DNA of 64,000 bases, taken from Acidobacteria bacterium OLB17. GTDB lineage: Bacteria; Acidobacteriota; Blastocatellia; Pyrinomonadales; Pyrinomonadaceae. The first letter of the stretch is position 1; every line of letters begins with the position of its first letter. Shown here in pieces: positions 7,810-17,719 of this stretch. The notes below the pieces were generated by a model. The model was not told where the DNA came from. It saw nothing but the letters and a program-made list of their open reading frames with translations, and searched no databases. The position numbers and the translations under genes were made by a program. Location: the NCBI GenBank assembly GCA_001567505.1, contig LLEU01000040.1, positions 1 through 64,000 of the forward strand, in the 5' to 3' direction.

Positions 7810-10800
7810 ATGCCCAGTCCTGACAGCAAAATAAATTTCGCCTTGCTCCGCGACCGAATCTTGTCGCAGAACGGAAAGGAATATTGGCGCAGCTCGAAGA
7901 ATACGCCGATACACCGGAATTCAAAGAATTCGTCTCGCGCGAATATCCGCACGAGATCGAAGAATGGGACAACTCGCTCAGCCGACGTAACTTCGTCAAG
8001 GTGATGGGAGCGTCCCTTGCTCTTGCCGGCCTAACGGGCTGCGTGATCCAGCCTTCGGAGAAGATCGTCCCGTATGTGAACTCTCAGATGGGCCTGCTTC
8101 CGGGCAAATCCAACTATTTTGCAACGGCGATGTCGCTCGGCGGTGTTGCTGTCGGCCTGCTTGCAAAATCCTACGACGGCGCCCGATCAAGGTTGAGGGT
8201 AATCCCGATCATCCGGGTAGCCGCGGAACGACGGATGTGCTCGCGCAGGCGTCAGTGCTTGGAATGTTCGACCCTGACCGGTCGAAAGAGGTGGTAAACC
8301 GCGGGAATCCGAAGACCTGGCAGGCTTTCTCCACCGAGCTTCGTGCAAGGATCGAGGACGACCGTGCAAGCGGCGGTGCAGGCATACGCTTTTTGACCGA
8401 AACGATAACGTCGCCGACGCTTATCGACCAATTCAACAGTCTTAAGGCGGAATTGCCGAACGCAAAACTTGTCCAGTACGAGCCGATCAACTCTGATAAC
8501 GCGATGAACGGTGCGCGTGCGGCTTTCGGTTCGGCTGCCCAGCCGATCTATAAATTCGACAAGGCCGACCGCATCCTTTCGCTTGATAACGATTTTCTTT
8601 CGGGCTTTAACGTCGCCTATACGAACGATTTCGCAAAAGGCCGGCATTTCTCCGAAGAGAAGAAGGAGATCAACCGCCTATATTGTGTCGAGACGACGAT
8701 CACGATCACGGGCGCGAAGGCCGACCACAGGCTCGCCGTTAAGCCGAGCCAGATGGCCGAGGCGGCAAAGGCGATCGCAAAAGCTGTCGGCGTCGCGGGC
8801 GTCAACTCGACCTATACGGATAACGCGGCTTGGATCGCCGCGATGGCAAAGGACCTTCAGTCGGCAAAGGGCCGCTCGCTCGTCGTTGTCGGCGACAATC
8901 AACCGCCCGTCGTTCACGCTCTCGCCCATTTGATGAATGCGGCCTTGGGCAATGTCGGGCAGACGGTCGTTTATGTCGAACCATTCGCACCGAACAGCGA
9001 GCGTTCGCAGCTTGACCAATATCGTGAACTTATTGCGGACATCGACGCCGGAAAGGTGAAGATGCTCGTCATTATCGACGGCAATCCGATGTACAACACG
9101 CCGTCCGACCTAAGGCTCGATGCTGCGAGAATGGAGAAGATACCCTTCCGCGCGCATCTCGGGCTTTATTCGGATGAGACGGCAGAATACTGCCATTGGC
9201 ACGTCCCGTCGAAGCATTTTCTCGAATCCTGGGGCGACGCGCGTGCTTACGACGGCACGGCAGGTATCGTTCAGCCGCTGATCTCGCCGATATACGACGG
9301 ACACAGCGCGTACGAACTTGTCCAGCTCTTCTTTAAGGAGAACTTTGATAAGAAGGATCTTGATATCGTCAAAGCCTACTGGCAAAAGACGGGCATCACG
9401 CCTGCTGCTGCGTCAAAAGTGGCCCCTGCAGCTGTCCCAACCGAACCGACGGTGAATGCGGGTGAGAAGACGCGGGCCACGGCAGACCCCGCCGAAAAGG
9501 CGAGTCCCGCACCGGAAGCAAAGGCTTCGCCCGCACCTGCGGCCGCCCCGACGGGCGGCACGGCCTTCGAAGACAATTGGAGAAAGGCGGTTCACGACGG
9601 ATTCATCCCGAATACGGCCGCTACCGCGAAGGCGGTTACGGCAAGTGCCGGATTTCTTTCACAGCCGACTCCGGCTCCGAACGGTTCCGGCGACCTCGAG
9701 ATCGCGATCCGTCCTGACCCGAGCATCTATGACGGCCGGTTCGCGAACAACGGCTGGCTCCAGGAGCTGCCGAATCCGCTCAACAAGGTCACATGGACGA
9801 ACGTCGGGCTGATAAGCCCGAAGACCGCCGAGAAGCTTGGCATCAACCAGACCCGCGATGTCCGCGAACAGGCCGGTGCGTCCGAAGGTACGACGTTCTT
9901 TAACACTAAGGGCGGCAACCTTTTCTCGGATCAGGTTCGCATCACATATCAGGGTGCTGAGGTCGCCGAGCCCGTTGCAATGTGGATCAGCCCCGGACAG
10001 CCTGACGACACGATCACGCTTCATATGGGCTACGGCCGCACGCGTGCTGGTAATGTCGGTTCGAACATTGGCTACAACGTGTTCAACGTCAGGCGTTCGG
10101 ACGCGCTTGATGCCGGCTTCGGGTCGCTCAAGGCTCTGGGCACGACCGAAGAGGTCTCGTCCACGCAGACGCACTTCAATATGGAAGGCCGCGACCTTCT
10201 GCGTTCGTGGGACGTGAATCATCTCGAAGAAGAGATAAAGGCCGGGCACCAGCACAACGAGATCGATAAGTCGATGTTCCCCTACGAGGAGCATCAGGCG
10301 ACATACGCGAAGAATCACAAGTGGGCGATGACGGTCGATCTCAACTCGTGCGTCGGCTGCAATGCCTGCGTGATCGCGTGCCAATCTGAGAACAACATTC
10401 CGGTCGTCGGCAAGGAACAGGTCGGCCGGCACAGAATGATGCACTGGATGAGGATCGACGCATACTACGGCGGCGAGGACCTCAATAATCCGGACGGGCC
10501 GCATTTCCAGCCTGTGCTTTGCCAGCAGTGCGAACAGGCACCTTGCGAGGTCGTTTGCCCGGTACACGCAACGGCACACAGTGCGGAAGGGTTGAACGAT
10601 ATGACGTATAACCGCTGCGTCGGAACACGTTATTGCTCGAACAACTGCCCGTACAAAGTGCGCCGCTTCAACTTTATGCTCTATCAGGATTGGGATACGC
10701 CGCAGTACAAACTGATGCGCAATCCTGAGGTCACGATCCGCAGCCGCGGTGTGATGGAAAAGTGCAACTACTGCACTCAGAGGATCGCGGCCGCACGCAT

Positions 10801-11101
10801 CGCTTCCGAGAAGGACGGCCGTGCGATACGCGACGGCGAGGTAATGACGGCCTGCCAGTCGGTCTGCCCGACGAACGCGATCACGTTCGGCGATATGCAC
10901 GATTCGAACAGCGCGGTCGCAAAGACGAAGCAGGATCACCGCAACTACAACCTCCTGAACGAGCTGAACACCCAGCCGAGGACCACATATCTTGCGGGAC
11001 TGAAGAATTTCAACACCGAAATGCCTGATTACAAGGCGCCGGCCTTCCCGGCAAAAGAGGCTTCCACGAAGGAAGAGAAAACGGGAGGCGAGGCTCACTA
11101 G
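7810..11101 (+). CDS. actB: alternative complex III subunit B, molybdopterin oxidoreductase-like iron-sulfur protein (two apparent frameshifts)
   Basis: Large peripheral subunit with an N-terminal part related to molybdopterin oxidoreductases, without cofactor in known complexes, and a C-terminal ferredoxin part. Four cysteine clusters are visible: CVGCNACVIAC, CQQCEQAPCEVVC, CVGTRYCSNNC, and CNYCTQRI with CQSVCPTNA. The N-terminal region includes SRRNFVKVMGASLALAGLTG, a Tat-like signal. The frame breaks twice: near 7893, where one C seems missing (YWRS then LEEYADTPEF), and near 8180 (KSYDG then RPIKVEGNPDHPG). Restoring one base at each gives an uninterrupted 1097-residue protein, the expected size. 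Without the correction, only 8237-11101 is long. An Ala/Pro-rich linker (about 9410-9560) joins the two halves. Confidence 0.9.
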
Positions 11102-11125
11102 GCAATTGCCAGTTGCGAGAAATCT

Positions 11126-12568
11126 ATGCAGGATGCAATAGAAGAACGAAAGCTGCACCCAGCGATGGTCGAGGGCGACCATGACTTCGGAACCGTCAGC
11201 GACCGGATCGGCGACCTTACGCTCAAGAAGCGTACGCCGTTCTTTTGGTTCGTCGGTTTCGCGATCGCCTTCCTCGTAGCGCAGCTCCTGATGGTAACGA
11301 TCCTGTACCTTGTCACAAAAGGTATCGGCATCTGGGGCACGAACCAACCCGTCGGCTGGGCATTCCCGATCATCAACTTCGTCTGGTGGATCGGTATCGG
11401 CCACGCGGGAACGCTGATCTCGGCGATCTTGCTGCTCCTGAATCAGAAGTGGCGTACGTCGATCAACCGGTTCGCCGAGGCGATGACGCTCTTTGCGGTC
11501 GCCTGCGCGGGACTTTATCCGGTTTTCCATACGGGCCGCCCGTGGCTTGCCTACTGGCTTTTCCCGTACCCGAACACGATGGGTATCTGGCCGCAGTTCC
11601 GAAGCCCGCTAATGTGGGACGTTTTCGCGGTCTCGACCTATGCGACGGTCTCGCTGTTGTTCTGGTACGTCGGCCTCATTCCTGACCTTGCAACGCTCAG
11701 GGACAGGGCAAAGAATCCGATCTTCAAGAAACTCTACGCGATCTTTTCGTGGGGTTGGAGAGGAAGCGCACGGCACTGGCACCGGTATGAGCTTGCGTAC
11801 CTGATACTTGCCGGCATCTCGACGCCGCTCGTTCTTTCCGTGCACTCGGTCGTTTCGCTCGACTTCTCGGTCTCGCAGATTCCGGGCTGGCACGCGACGT
11901 TCTTCCCGCCGTACTTCGTTGCGGGTGCGATCTACGCCGGTTTTGCGATGGTGCTACTGTTGGCGATCCCGCTTAGGCACCTCTACAACATGAAGGATTT
12001 CGTCACCAAGACCCACCTCATCCTGATGGGCAAGGTGATGCTTGCGACCGGCCTTATCGTCGGTTACTCCTACATCATGGAGGCGTTCTTCGGTTGGTAC
12101 AGCGGGTCGCAGTACGAGTGGTTCATGATCAAGAACCGCATCTGGGAAGGGCCTTATTGGGCGTTCTACTGGATGCTGATGTTCTGTAACGTGATCTCGC
12201 CGCAGTTCCTTTGGTTCAAACGCTTCCGCGAGAGTGAGTTCTGGCTCTTTATTATTTCGATCATTGTTAGCATCGGAATGTGGCTCGAACGTTTCGTGAT
12301 CATCGTTACGAGCATCCAGAGAGACTTTTTGCCGTCATCATGGGCGATGTATTCGCCGACGATCTGGGATTGGACGATGTTCATCGGAACGCTCGGATTC
12401 TTCTTCTGCTTGTTCTTCCTCTTCGTTAGATTCCTGCCGATCATCTCGATCTTCGAGGTGCGGACGCTTCTGCCGCAGGCAAACGTTCACGGACGTCCGC
12501 AGGATTTTGATGAGAATGTGCTCGAGGTCGAATACACGTACGACAGAACGGATCCGCCGAACAGTTAA
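11126..12568 (+). CDS. actC: alternative complex III subunit C, NrfD/PsrC-like quinol-binding membrane protein
   Basis: Integral membrane subunit with about ten transmembrane helices, belonging to the NrfD family, where menaquinol is oxidised in ACIII. After a short hydrophilic start (MQDAIEERK), helices begin at PFFWFVGFAIAFLVAQ; GIGHAGTLISAILLLL, PYFVAGAIYAGFAMVLLL and GFFFCLFFLFVRFLP are other examples. Length 480 residues is usual. A strictly typical ACIII order follows (actB-actC-actD), with a 24-base gap after actB. Confidence 0.92.
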   Translation: MQDAIEERKLHPAMVEGDHDFGTVSDRIGDLTLKKRTPFFWFVGFAIAFLVAQLLMVTILYLVTKGIGIWGTNQPVGWAFPIINFVWWIGIGHAGTLISAILLLLNQKWRTSINRFAEAMTLFAVACAGLYPVFHTGRPWLAYWLFPYPNTMGIWPQFRSPLMWDVFAVSTYATVSLLFWYVGLIPDLATLRDRAKNPIFKKLYAIFSWGWRGSARHWHRYELAYLILAGISTPLVLSVHSVVSLDFSVSQIPGWHATFFPPYFVAGAIYAGFAMVLLLAIPLRHLYNMKDFVTKTHLILMGKVMLATGLIVGYSYIMEAFFGWYSGSQYEWFMIKNRIWEGPYWAFYWMLMFCNVISPQFLWFKRFRESEFWLFIISIIVSIGMWLERFVIIVTSIQRDFLPSSWAMYSPTIWDWTMFIGTLGFFFCLFFLFVRFLPIISIFEVRTLLPQANVHGRPQDFDENVLEVEYTYDRTDPPNS

Positions 12569-12617
12569 AAAGGGATTCCACGAAGAGTTGGCTTAGCAAC
12601 GGTTTATATTTTTGAGT

Positions 12618-13151
12618 ATGAGCGAGAATATCTACGGAATAATGGCGGAATTTGACACGCCGACCCAATTGGTCGATGCCGCGGTCAAGGTCCGTGATGC
12701 CGGATATACGAAAACGGACGGCTTCTCGCCGTTCCCGCTGCATGACATCGACGAGGCTCTCGGCATCAAGCGGAGCGTCCTGCCGTATCTGGTCTTTACC
12801 GGCGGCATCACAGGGCTTCTTACCGCCCTCGGCCTTGTCTATTTTGTTCACGTTATCGATTATCCGATCATCATCGGCGGCCGCGGGCATTTCAGCCTCC
12901 CGGCATTCATTCCGCCGATGTTCGAGCTGACGATCCTGTTCGCGGCATTCACGGCCGTCTTCGGGATGCTCTTTTTGAACGGCCTTCCGTCGCCGTACCA
13001 CCCGGTTTTCAATATTCCGCGATTTGCCCTTGCATCGAGAGAGAAATTCTTTCTGCTGATCGAATCGCGAGACCCGCTTTATGACTACGAGAAGGTCCGA
13101 GCATTTATGGACAGTCTTTCGCCTCAGGAGGTCTTCGATGTCCCTGAATAA
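12618..13151 (+). CDS. actD: alternative complex III subunit D (DUF3341)
   Basis: A 177-residue two-helix membrane protein of the DUF3341 family. It opens MSENIYGIMAEFDTPTQLVD, a soluble part, and has two transmembrane helices (LVFTGGITGLLTALGLVYFV and FELTILFAAFTAVFGMLFL) separated by a loop rich in Gly and Pro. An upstream in-frame TTG at 12612 is possible, but the ATG at 12618 matches family N-termini. Its 3' end overlaps actE by 14 bases, and an AGGAGG for actE lies inside this gene. Confidence 0.9.
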   Translation: MSENIYGIMAEFDTPTQLVDAAVKVRDAGYTKTDGFSPFPLHDIDEALGIKRSVLPYLVFTGGITGLLTALGLVYFVHVIDYPIIIGGRGHFSLPAFIPPMFELTILFAAFTAVFGMLFLNGLPSPYHPVFNIPRFALASREKFFLLIESRDPLYDYEKVRAFMDSLSPQEVFDVPE

Positions 13152-13884
13152 ACGAAACGGAAGACAGATCAGCTTTCGGGTCGCTCTGATCATCACGGCG
13201 GCTTGCGGCCTGCTTCTTACCGAGGCATGCGGCGTCCGCTCCGATATGCAGGATCAGCCGCGATACGACGCCTACGAGAAGAGCGATTTCTTCGCCGACG
13301 GGCGTTCTTCGAGAGACTATCCGGAAGGCACGATCGCACGCGGGCACCTCGAGGAGAACAAGGCGTTCTATACGGGTAAGATCGACAATCCCGACCCGAA
13401 CGCACAGGCTGCGACCTCTACTGACGCGAACGGTAATACCGTCGTCGCAAGCTTTCCGAACGCGGTGACCGAGTTCCCGCTTCCGGTGACAAAAGAGCTT
13501 ATCGACCGCGGCGAAGAGCGCTATAAGATCTACTGCTCGGTATGCCACGGACAGTTCGGTGAGGGCGACGGTATGGTCGTCCGGCGCGGATTCCCGAAGC
13601 CGCCGACCTACCACGACGACCGCTTGAGGAATGCTCCTGTCGGACACTTCTTTGACGTGATCACGAACGGCTGGGGCAAAATGAACTCCTATGGTTATCA
13701 GGTGCAGCCGGCAGACCGCTGGGCGATCGTCGCCTACATTCGGGCACTGCAGTTGAGCCGCAATCCTGATGCGAATCTGAAAATGACTTCATCCGCAAAT
13801 TCAAATACGGCAACGCCCGTCGGTTCGGCGAAGCCTGCCGCACCGGCCGCAAATGCCGCGACCAACACGGGAGGTGCGAAATAA
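13138..13884 (+). CDS. actE: alternative complex III subunit E, monoheme cytochrome c lipoprotein
   Basis: Periplasmic cytochrome c that receives electrons from ActA. The N-terminus has a signal with lipobox (LLLTEAC), implying a lipid anchor. One heme site CSVCHGQFGEGDGMV and the axial Met in GWGKMNSYGYQV are clear. The C-terminal 40 residues are Ala/Asn/Pro-rich and probably disordered. The ATG at 13138 follows a perfect AGGAGG, so I prefer it over the longer frame starting at 13081. It overlaps the actF start by one base. Confidence 0.92.
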   Translation: MSLNKRNGRQISFRVALIITAACGLLLTEACGVRSDMQDQPRYDAYEKSDFFADGRSSRDYPEGTIARGHLEENKAFYTGKIDNPDPNAQAATSTDANGNTVVASFPNAVTEFPLPVTKELIDRGEERYKIYCSVCHGQFGEGDGMVVRRGFPKPPTYHDDRLRNAPVGHFFDVITNGWGKMNSYGYQVQPADRWAIVAYIRALQLSRNPDANLKMTSSANSNTATPVGSAKPAAPAANAATNTGGAK

Positions 13885-15104
13885 TGGCCGAAGCGCAGGA
13901 TTATCAAGCACCAAAGAGCTTGGGGCATTGGAGTGCGGTCTCACTCGGTATCGGGGCCATAGCGCTGGTCGCCTGGGTTATCGGGACGTATTTCAACGTC
14001 GAGCAGGGGCTTAGGTCGTGGATCCTCGGATTCATCTTCTGGGGCGGTATCGCGATCGGTTCGCTGGGCCTGCTGATGCTCCAGTATCTGACGGGCGGCG
14101 CTTGGGGGGTCGTGCTCCGCCGGCCGCTTGAGGCCGGGACGCGGACGCTGCCGCTTGTCATTCTTCTTTTTCTGCCGATCGCGTATGGGGTTGCGACCCA
14201 TCAGGTCTATGAGTGGACGCATTTGCCGCCGACCGATCCGGTAATGGCCCAACGCGGGATCTTTATGACGCCTGCAATGTGGATCCTGAGAGGATTCGTG
14301 TTCCTCGGGCTGTTCTGCGTGATGGCGTTCCTTTTGAACAAATGGTCAAGCAGCCAGGATTCGGCCGCATCCTTTGACGATTCGGCAAAGCTGCTCGAAA
14401 AGATGTCGAAGTTTTCGGGTCCGACGCTTGTTATCTACTGTCTTGTTGTTACTTTTGCGTCGGTCGATTGGGTGCTCTCGCTCGATCCGCACTGGTTCTC
14501 GACTATATGGGGCCTGCTTTATGTGGTAGGTTGGGGATTGAGCTGTTTGTGTTTCATGGTCGCGATCCTCGCAAGCTTGATCGATCACGAGCCGATGAAG
14601 AATGTGCTTGGCAAAAGGCATTTTCACGATCTCGGCAAGCTCATGCTGGCGTTGGTCATGGTCTGGGCATATTTCAGCTTTGCCCAATACCTTGTGATCT
14701 GGTCCGGCAATATCCCGGAAGAAACGGCATATTACATCCCGCGGATCAAAGGCGGTTGGGGCTGGATCGGAGCGTCGCTCATCTTCCTGCATTTCGCATT
14801 CCCGTTCCTTGTTTTGCTTCAACAGGATTTCAAGCGGCATGCGAAATGGCTCGCGGGCATCGCGATCTTTGTGCTCGTGATGAGGGTGTTCGATTTCTTC
14901 TGGCAGGTGGGCCCATCGGCACGTATCAATTCGCTCGGACTCGAAAGCGGAGCATTCTACGTTAGCTGGCTCGACCTTGCCGCACCGATCGCGATCGGCG
15001 GCATCTGGCTGTGGTGGTTCTTCGGACAGCTCGCCAAAAAACCGCTCGTGCCGGTCAACGACCCGTATCTTGAGGAGGCCATCGAGTTCGGCCACGGCCA
15101 TTAG
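13884..15104 (+). CDS. actF: alternative complex III subunit F, second NrfD-like membrane subunit
   Basis: A 406-residue integral membrane protein of the quinol:cytochrome c oxidoreductase subunit 2 family. About ten transmembrane helices are visible, beginning at HWSAVSLGIGAIALVAWVIG. PHWFSTIWGLLYVVGWGLS and the acidic and basic residues between helices (for example SLDPHWF) are family features. It overlaps actE by one base (ATAATGG). It completes the six-subunit ACIII set, actABCDEF. Confidence 0.92.
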   Translation: MAEAQDYQAPKSLGHWSAVSLGIGAIALVAWVIGTYFNVEQGLRSWILGFIFWGGIAIGSLGLLMLQYLTGGAWGVVLRRPLEAGTRTLPLVILLFLPIAYGVATHQVYEWTHLPPTDPVMAQRGIFMTPAMWILRGFVFLGLFCVMAFLLNKWSSSQDSAASFDDSAKLLEKMSKFSGPTLVIYCLVVTFASVDWVLSLDPHWFSTIWGLLYVVGWGLSCLCFMVAILASLIDHEPMKNVLGKRHFHDLGKLMLALVMVWAYFSFAQYLVIWSGNIPEETAYYIPRIKGGWGWIGASLIFLHFAFPFLVLLQQDFKRHAKWLAGIAIFVLVMRVFDFFWQVGPSARINSLGLESGAFYVSWLDLAAPIAIGGIWLWWFFGQLAKKPLVPVNDPYLEEAIEFGHGH

Positions 15105-15126
15105 GCGTTTAGAGGAAGAAGTTGTT

Positions 15127-15666
15127 ATGTCAAGCAAGAAGAAGGTTATGACGCCGGCGGATTTCGATAAGGCGTATGAACAGAACGACGTTCAGCTGCG
15201 CGGCGTGCTTTGGTTCGTCGGCGGCCTGTCGGTTCTGATCGTAATGGTCTCGGTGCTTATGTGGGTCTTCCTCTCGCAGTTGGAAGATTACCGCCGTGCG
15301 ACAAAGGCCCCGGCGAATCCGATGGCGCTTTCGGAGAAAGAACGCCTTCCTGACGGCCCGAGGCTGCAATCCGCACCGGGCTTTGGCGTTGAAGGGCCGA
15401 ATGGCCACGTCAATCTTGAGTTGACGCAACCCGCCGCCGAGTATTTAGAATTAAAGAAACAGTGGGACGCTCTTGAGAAGAACGGTGAAAAAGATCCTAA
15501 GACAGGTGCCGTCATCATGCTTCCCATTGAAGAAGCAAAACGCCGCCTTCTTGCCGAAGGCCTAAAGGCACGTTCGGATGATGCGGCAAAGGGACTCTAT
15601 GACGATTCGCGGCGGTTCTATTCCGAATCGGGCGCAGGCCGTATGGAGACAGAGATCCGGAGATAG
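15127..15666 (+). CDS. small single-pass membrane protein inside the act-cox operon
   Basis: A 179-residue protein of unknown function. Residues about 26-50 (VLWFVGGLSVLIVMVSVLMW) form one transmembrane helix; the following 125 residues are hydrophilic and probably periplasmic. It carries no heme, copper or iron-sulfur motif. MLPIEEAKRRLLAEGLKAR near the end resembles the final part of small proteins found beside SCO genes in acidobacterial respiratory operons, and a role in oxidase assembly or stability is likely but unproven. It sits 22 bases after actF and 26 before sco. The in-frame stretch upstream of 15127 lies inside actF and is not used. Confidence 0.8.
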   Translation: MSSKKKVMTPADFDKAYEQNDVQLRGVLWFVGGLSVLIVMVSVLMWVFLSQLEDYRRATKAPANPMALSEKERLPDGPRLQSAPGFGVEGPNGHVNLELTQPAAEYLELKKQWDALEKNGEKDPKTGAVIMLPIEEAKRRLLAEGLKARSDDAAKGLYDDSRRFYSESGAGRMETEIRR

Positions 15667-15692
15667 TTCGTCCGGAAGGTTGGTAGTTTCAA

Positions 15693-16619
15693 ATGAAGGT
15701 CAAGGACACGATATTAACGATAGTCGCTGCGGCAGTATTGGCGGCGGGAGCCGTCGTGTCTGCCAACGCTCAGAAGGTCGAGCATTATAGTTCGCCATTA
15801 TATTCACCTCGTGTTTATGATCCGGCGGCCTCGGAAGGGAACGGGATGCCCGCTCCGCTCAAAAAGGTCGGGATCGATCAAAAACTCGGGGATCAGATAC
15901 CGCTCGAAACGACGTTCAAGAACGAGGACGGGCAGGACGTCCCGCTCGGCACATATTTTCAGAAAGGAAGGCCGGTCATTCTCGCACTTGTCTATTACGA
16001 GTGCCCAATGCTCTGCAATCAGGTGCTGAATGGGTTGACGGGTTCGCTGAAAGGGATCTCGCTCGTTCCGGGCAAGGATTATGAGGTCGTCGCGATAAGC
16101 TTCGACGCACGCGAGAACGACAAGGCCGACCTTGCCAAGAATAAAAAGGCTTCCTATGTCGAACGCCTTGAGAAGCCGGAAGCGGCCGGAGGGATGCATT
16201 TCCTTACCGGCACGCAGGAGTCGATCGATAAGATCGCCGATGCCGTAGGGTTTCATTATTACTGGGACGATAGAACGCAGCAGTTCGCACACGTGGGCGG
16301 CATTATGATCGCTACGCCCGAAGGCAAGCTCTCGCGATATATGTACGGCATCGATTATGCCCCGAAAGATCTGAAATTCGGGCTGATGGATTCGTCGCAG
16401 GAGAAGATCGGCGGTGTTACCGAGCAACTGCTGCTCTATTGCTATCATTACGATCCGGCGACAGGAAAATACGGCCTCGCGATCATGCGGACGCTGCGGG
16501 TCGCGGGCGTTGTTACGCTTGCATTCTTCGGCGTGATGGCATTTGTCTTTTATAAACGCGGCAAGAAGCGAAAGGCCGACGAAGACGGGTTTGGCGGGCC
16601 CGACGAAACCGCCGCTTGA
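15693..16619 (+). CDS. SCO family copper chaperone for cytochrome c oxidase
   Basis: Probably delivers copper to the CuA site of the oxidase subunit II encoded just downstream. It has an N-terminal signal peptide (MKVKDTILTIVAAAVLAAG), a thioredoxin-like domain with the copper-binding CxxxC in YYECPMLCNQVLNGL, and the conserved histidine in QFAHVGGIMIATPEG. One C-terminal transmembrane helix (VVTLAFFGVMAFVFY) anchors it, an arrangement common in acidobacterial SCO proteins. At 308 residues it is full length. Confidence 0.9.
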   Translation: MKVKDTILTIVAAAVLAAGAVVSANAQKVEHYSSPLYSPRVYDPAASEGNGMPAPLKKVGIDQKLGDQIPLETTFKNEDGQDVPLGTYFQKGRPVILALVYYECPMLCNQVLNGLTGSLKGISLVPGKDYEVVAISFDARENDKADLAKNKKASYVERLEKPEAAGGMHFLTGTQESIDKIADAVGFHYYWDDRTQQFAHVGGIMIATPEGKLSRYMYGIDYAPKDLKFGLMDSSQEKIGGVTEQLLLYCYHYDPATGKYGLAIMRTLRVAGVVTLAFFGVMAFVFYKRGKKRKADEDGFGGPDETAA

Positions 16620-16676
16620 CGGGGCGAATGCTTCGGCGGCGTTTTTGCCGCCTGAAGAGCTCGTCCGAATGGAATT

Positions 16677-17696
16677 ATGCAGGACTCATCTTTCGTGCAG
16701 CTGTTTCCCGAGCAGGCATCGACATTTGCTTGGCAAGTCGATGCGCTCTACGGGTATCTGATCCTGGTCAGTCTCGTTTTCTCGGTGCCGATCATCTTCG
16801 CGATGTTCTACTTCTCGATCAAATATCGAGAACGCGAGAAATACGCGGTGCCGAAGGAGATCCACGGATCAATGGTCCTCGAGACGCTCTGGTCGGTGAT
16901 CCCGTTCTTCGTCTCGATGAGCGTTTTTATCACGGGGGCGATAGTGTATTTCAATCAGTACACGCCGCCTGATGACGCGATGGAGATCTATGTCGTCGGC
17001 AAACAGTGGATGTGGAAATTCCAGCATCAGACGGGCCAGCGTGAGATCAACGACCTCCACGTCCCCGTCGGCCGTAACGTGAAGCTCGTAATGACGACCG
17101 AGGACGTGATCCACAGCGTTTACATCCCGGCATTCCGCACAAAGGCGGACGCCGTTCCTGGGCGATATACATATGCGTGGTTCAACGCCACGAAGCCCGG
17201 GAAATACCATCTGTTCTGCACGGAATACTGCGGCCTGAATCACTCGGGAATGATCGGGACGGTCTATGTGATGGAACCGGGGGATTTTGACAACTGGCTA
17301 AGCGGGAACTCGGGCGGCGAAACGCCGGTCCAGGTCGGGAAAGACCTCTTCGAGAATAAACTCGGATGCGCGTCCTGCCACGCAGGCGGGCCGCAGCAAC
17401 GCGGAGCCAAGCTCGAAGGCCTCTTCAACACTGAGGTTCATCTAGTCGGCGGCGGGACCGCGATCGCCGACGAGGATTATATTCGCAATTCGATCCTGAA
17501 CCCTGCCTCGCAGGTGGTCGAAGGCTATCAGCCGATCATGCCCACCTTCAAGGGACAGGTAACGGAGGAACAGCTCAACGGCCTTGTTGCCTATATCAAG
17601 AGTTTGAGCCCGAATGCGGCCGCGGCACCGGCACCCGCACCTGCGGCCAAAAAGCCGGAGGAAAAGGCTCCGGCGGCGAACAAGGCGACAAAATAG
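16677..17696 (+). CDS. coxB: cytochrome c oxidase subunit II with fused cytochrome c (caa3 type)
   Basis: Subunit II of a caa3-type oxidase. Two N-terminal helices (residues about 22-45 and 66-92) precede the cupredoxin domain, in which the CuA ligands occur in FCTEYCGLNHSGM plus the upstream histidine in DVIHSVYIP. A cytochrome c domain is fused at the C-terminus, with CASCHAGG and a likely Met ligand in PIMPTFKG. The last 30 residues are Ala/Pro/Lys-rich. ATG 16677 is used; a different overlapping frame upstream is not coding. It is co-transcribed with coxA (23-base gap). Confidence 0.94.
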   Translation: MQDSSFVQLFPEQASTFAWQVDALYGYLILVSLVFSVPIIFAMFYFSIKYREREKYAVPKEIHGSMVLETLWSVIPFFVSMSVFITGAIVYFNQYTPPDDAMEIYVVGKQWMWKFQHQTGQREINDLHVPVGRNVKLVMTTEDVIHSVYIPAFRTKADAVPGRYTYAWFNATKPGKYHLFCTEYCGLNHSGMIGTVYVMEPGDFDNWLSGNSGGETPVQVGKDLFENKLGCASCHAGGPQQRGAKLEGLFNTEVHLVGGGTAIADEDYIRNSILNPASQVVEGYQPIMPTFKGQVTEEQLNGLVAYIKSLSPNAAAAPAPAPAAKKPEEKAPAANKATK

Positions 17697-17719
17697 GCAA
17701 GGTTAGATAGGGAAATATT

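Noticed and set aside
9659-11530. A 623-residue minus-strand open frame across actB and actC
   Set aside because: Composition is Arg-rich with no motif or ribosome site, and it lies opposite actB and actC, which have clear iron-sulfur and membrane motifs. It is a shadow frame.
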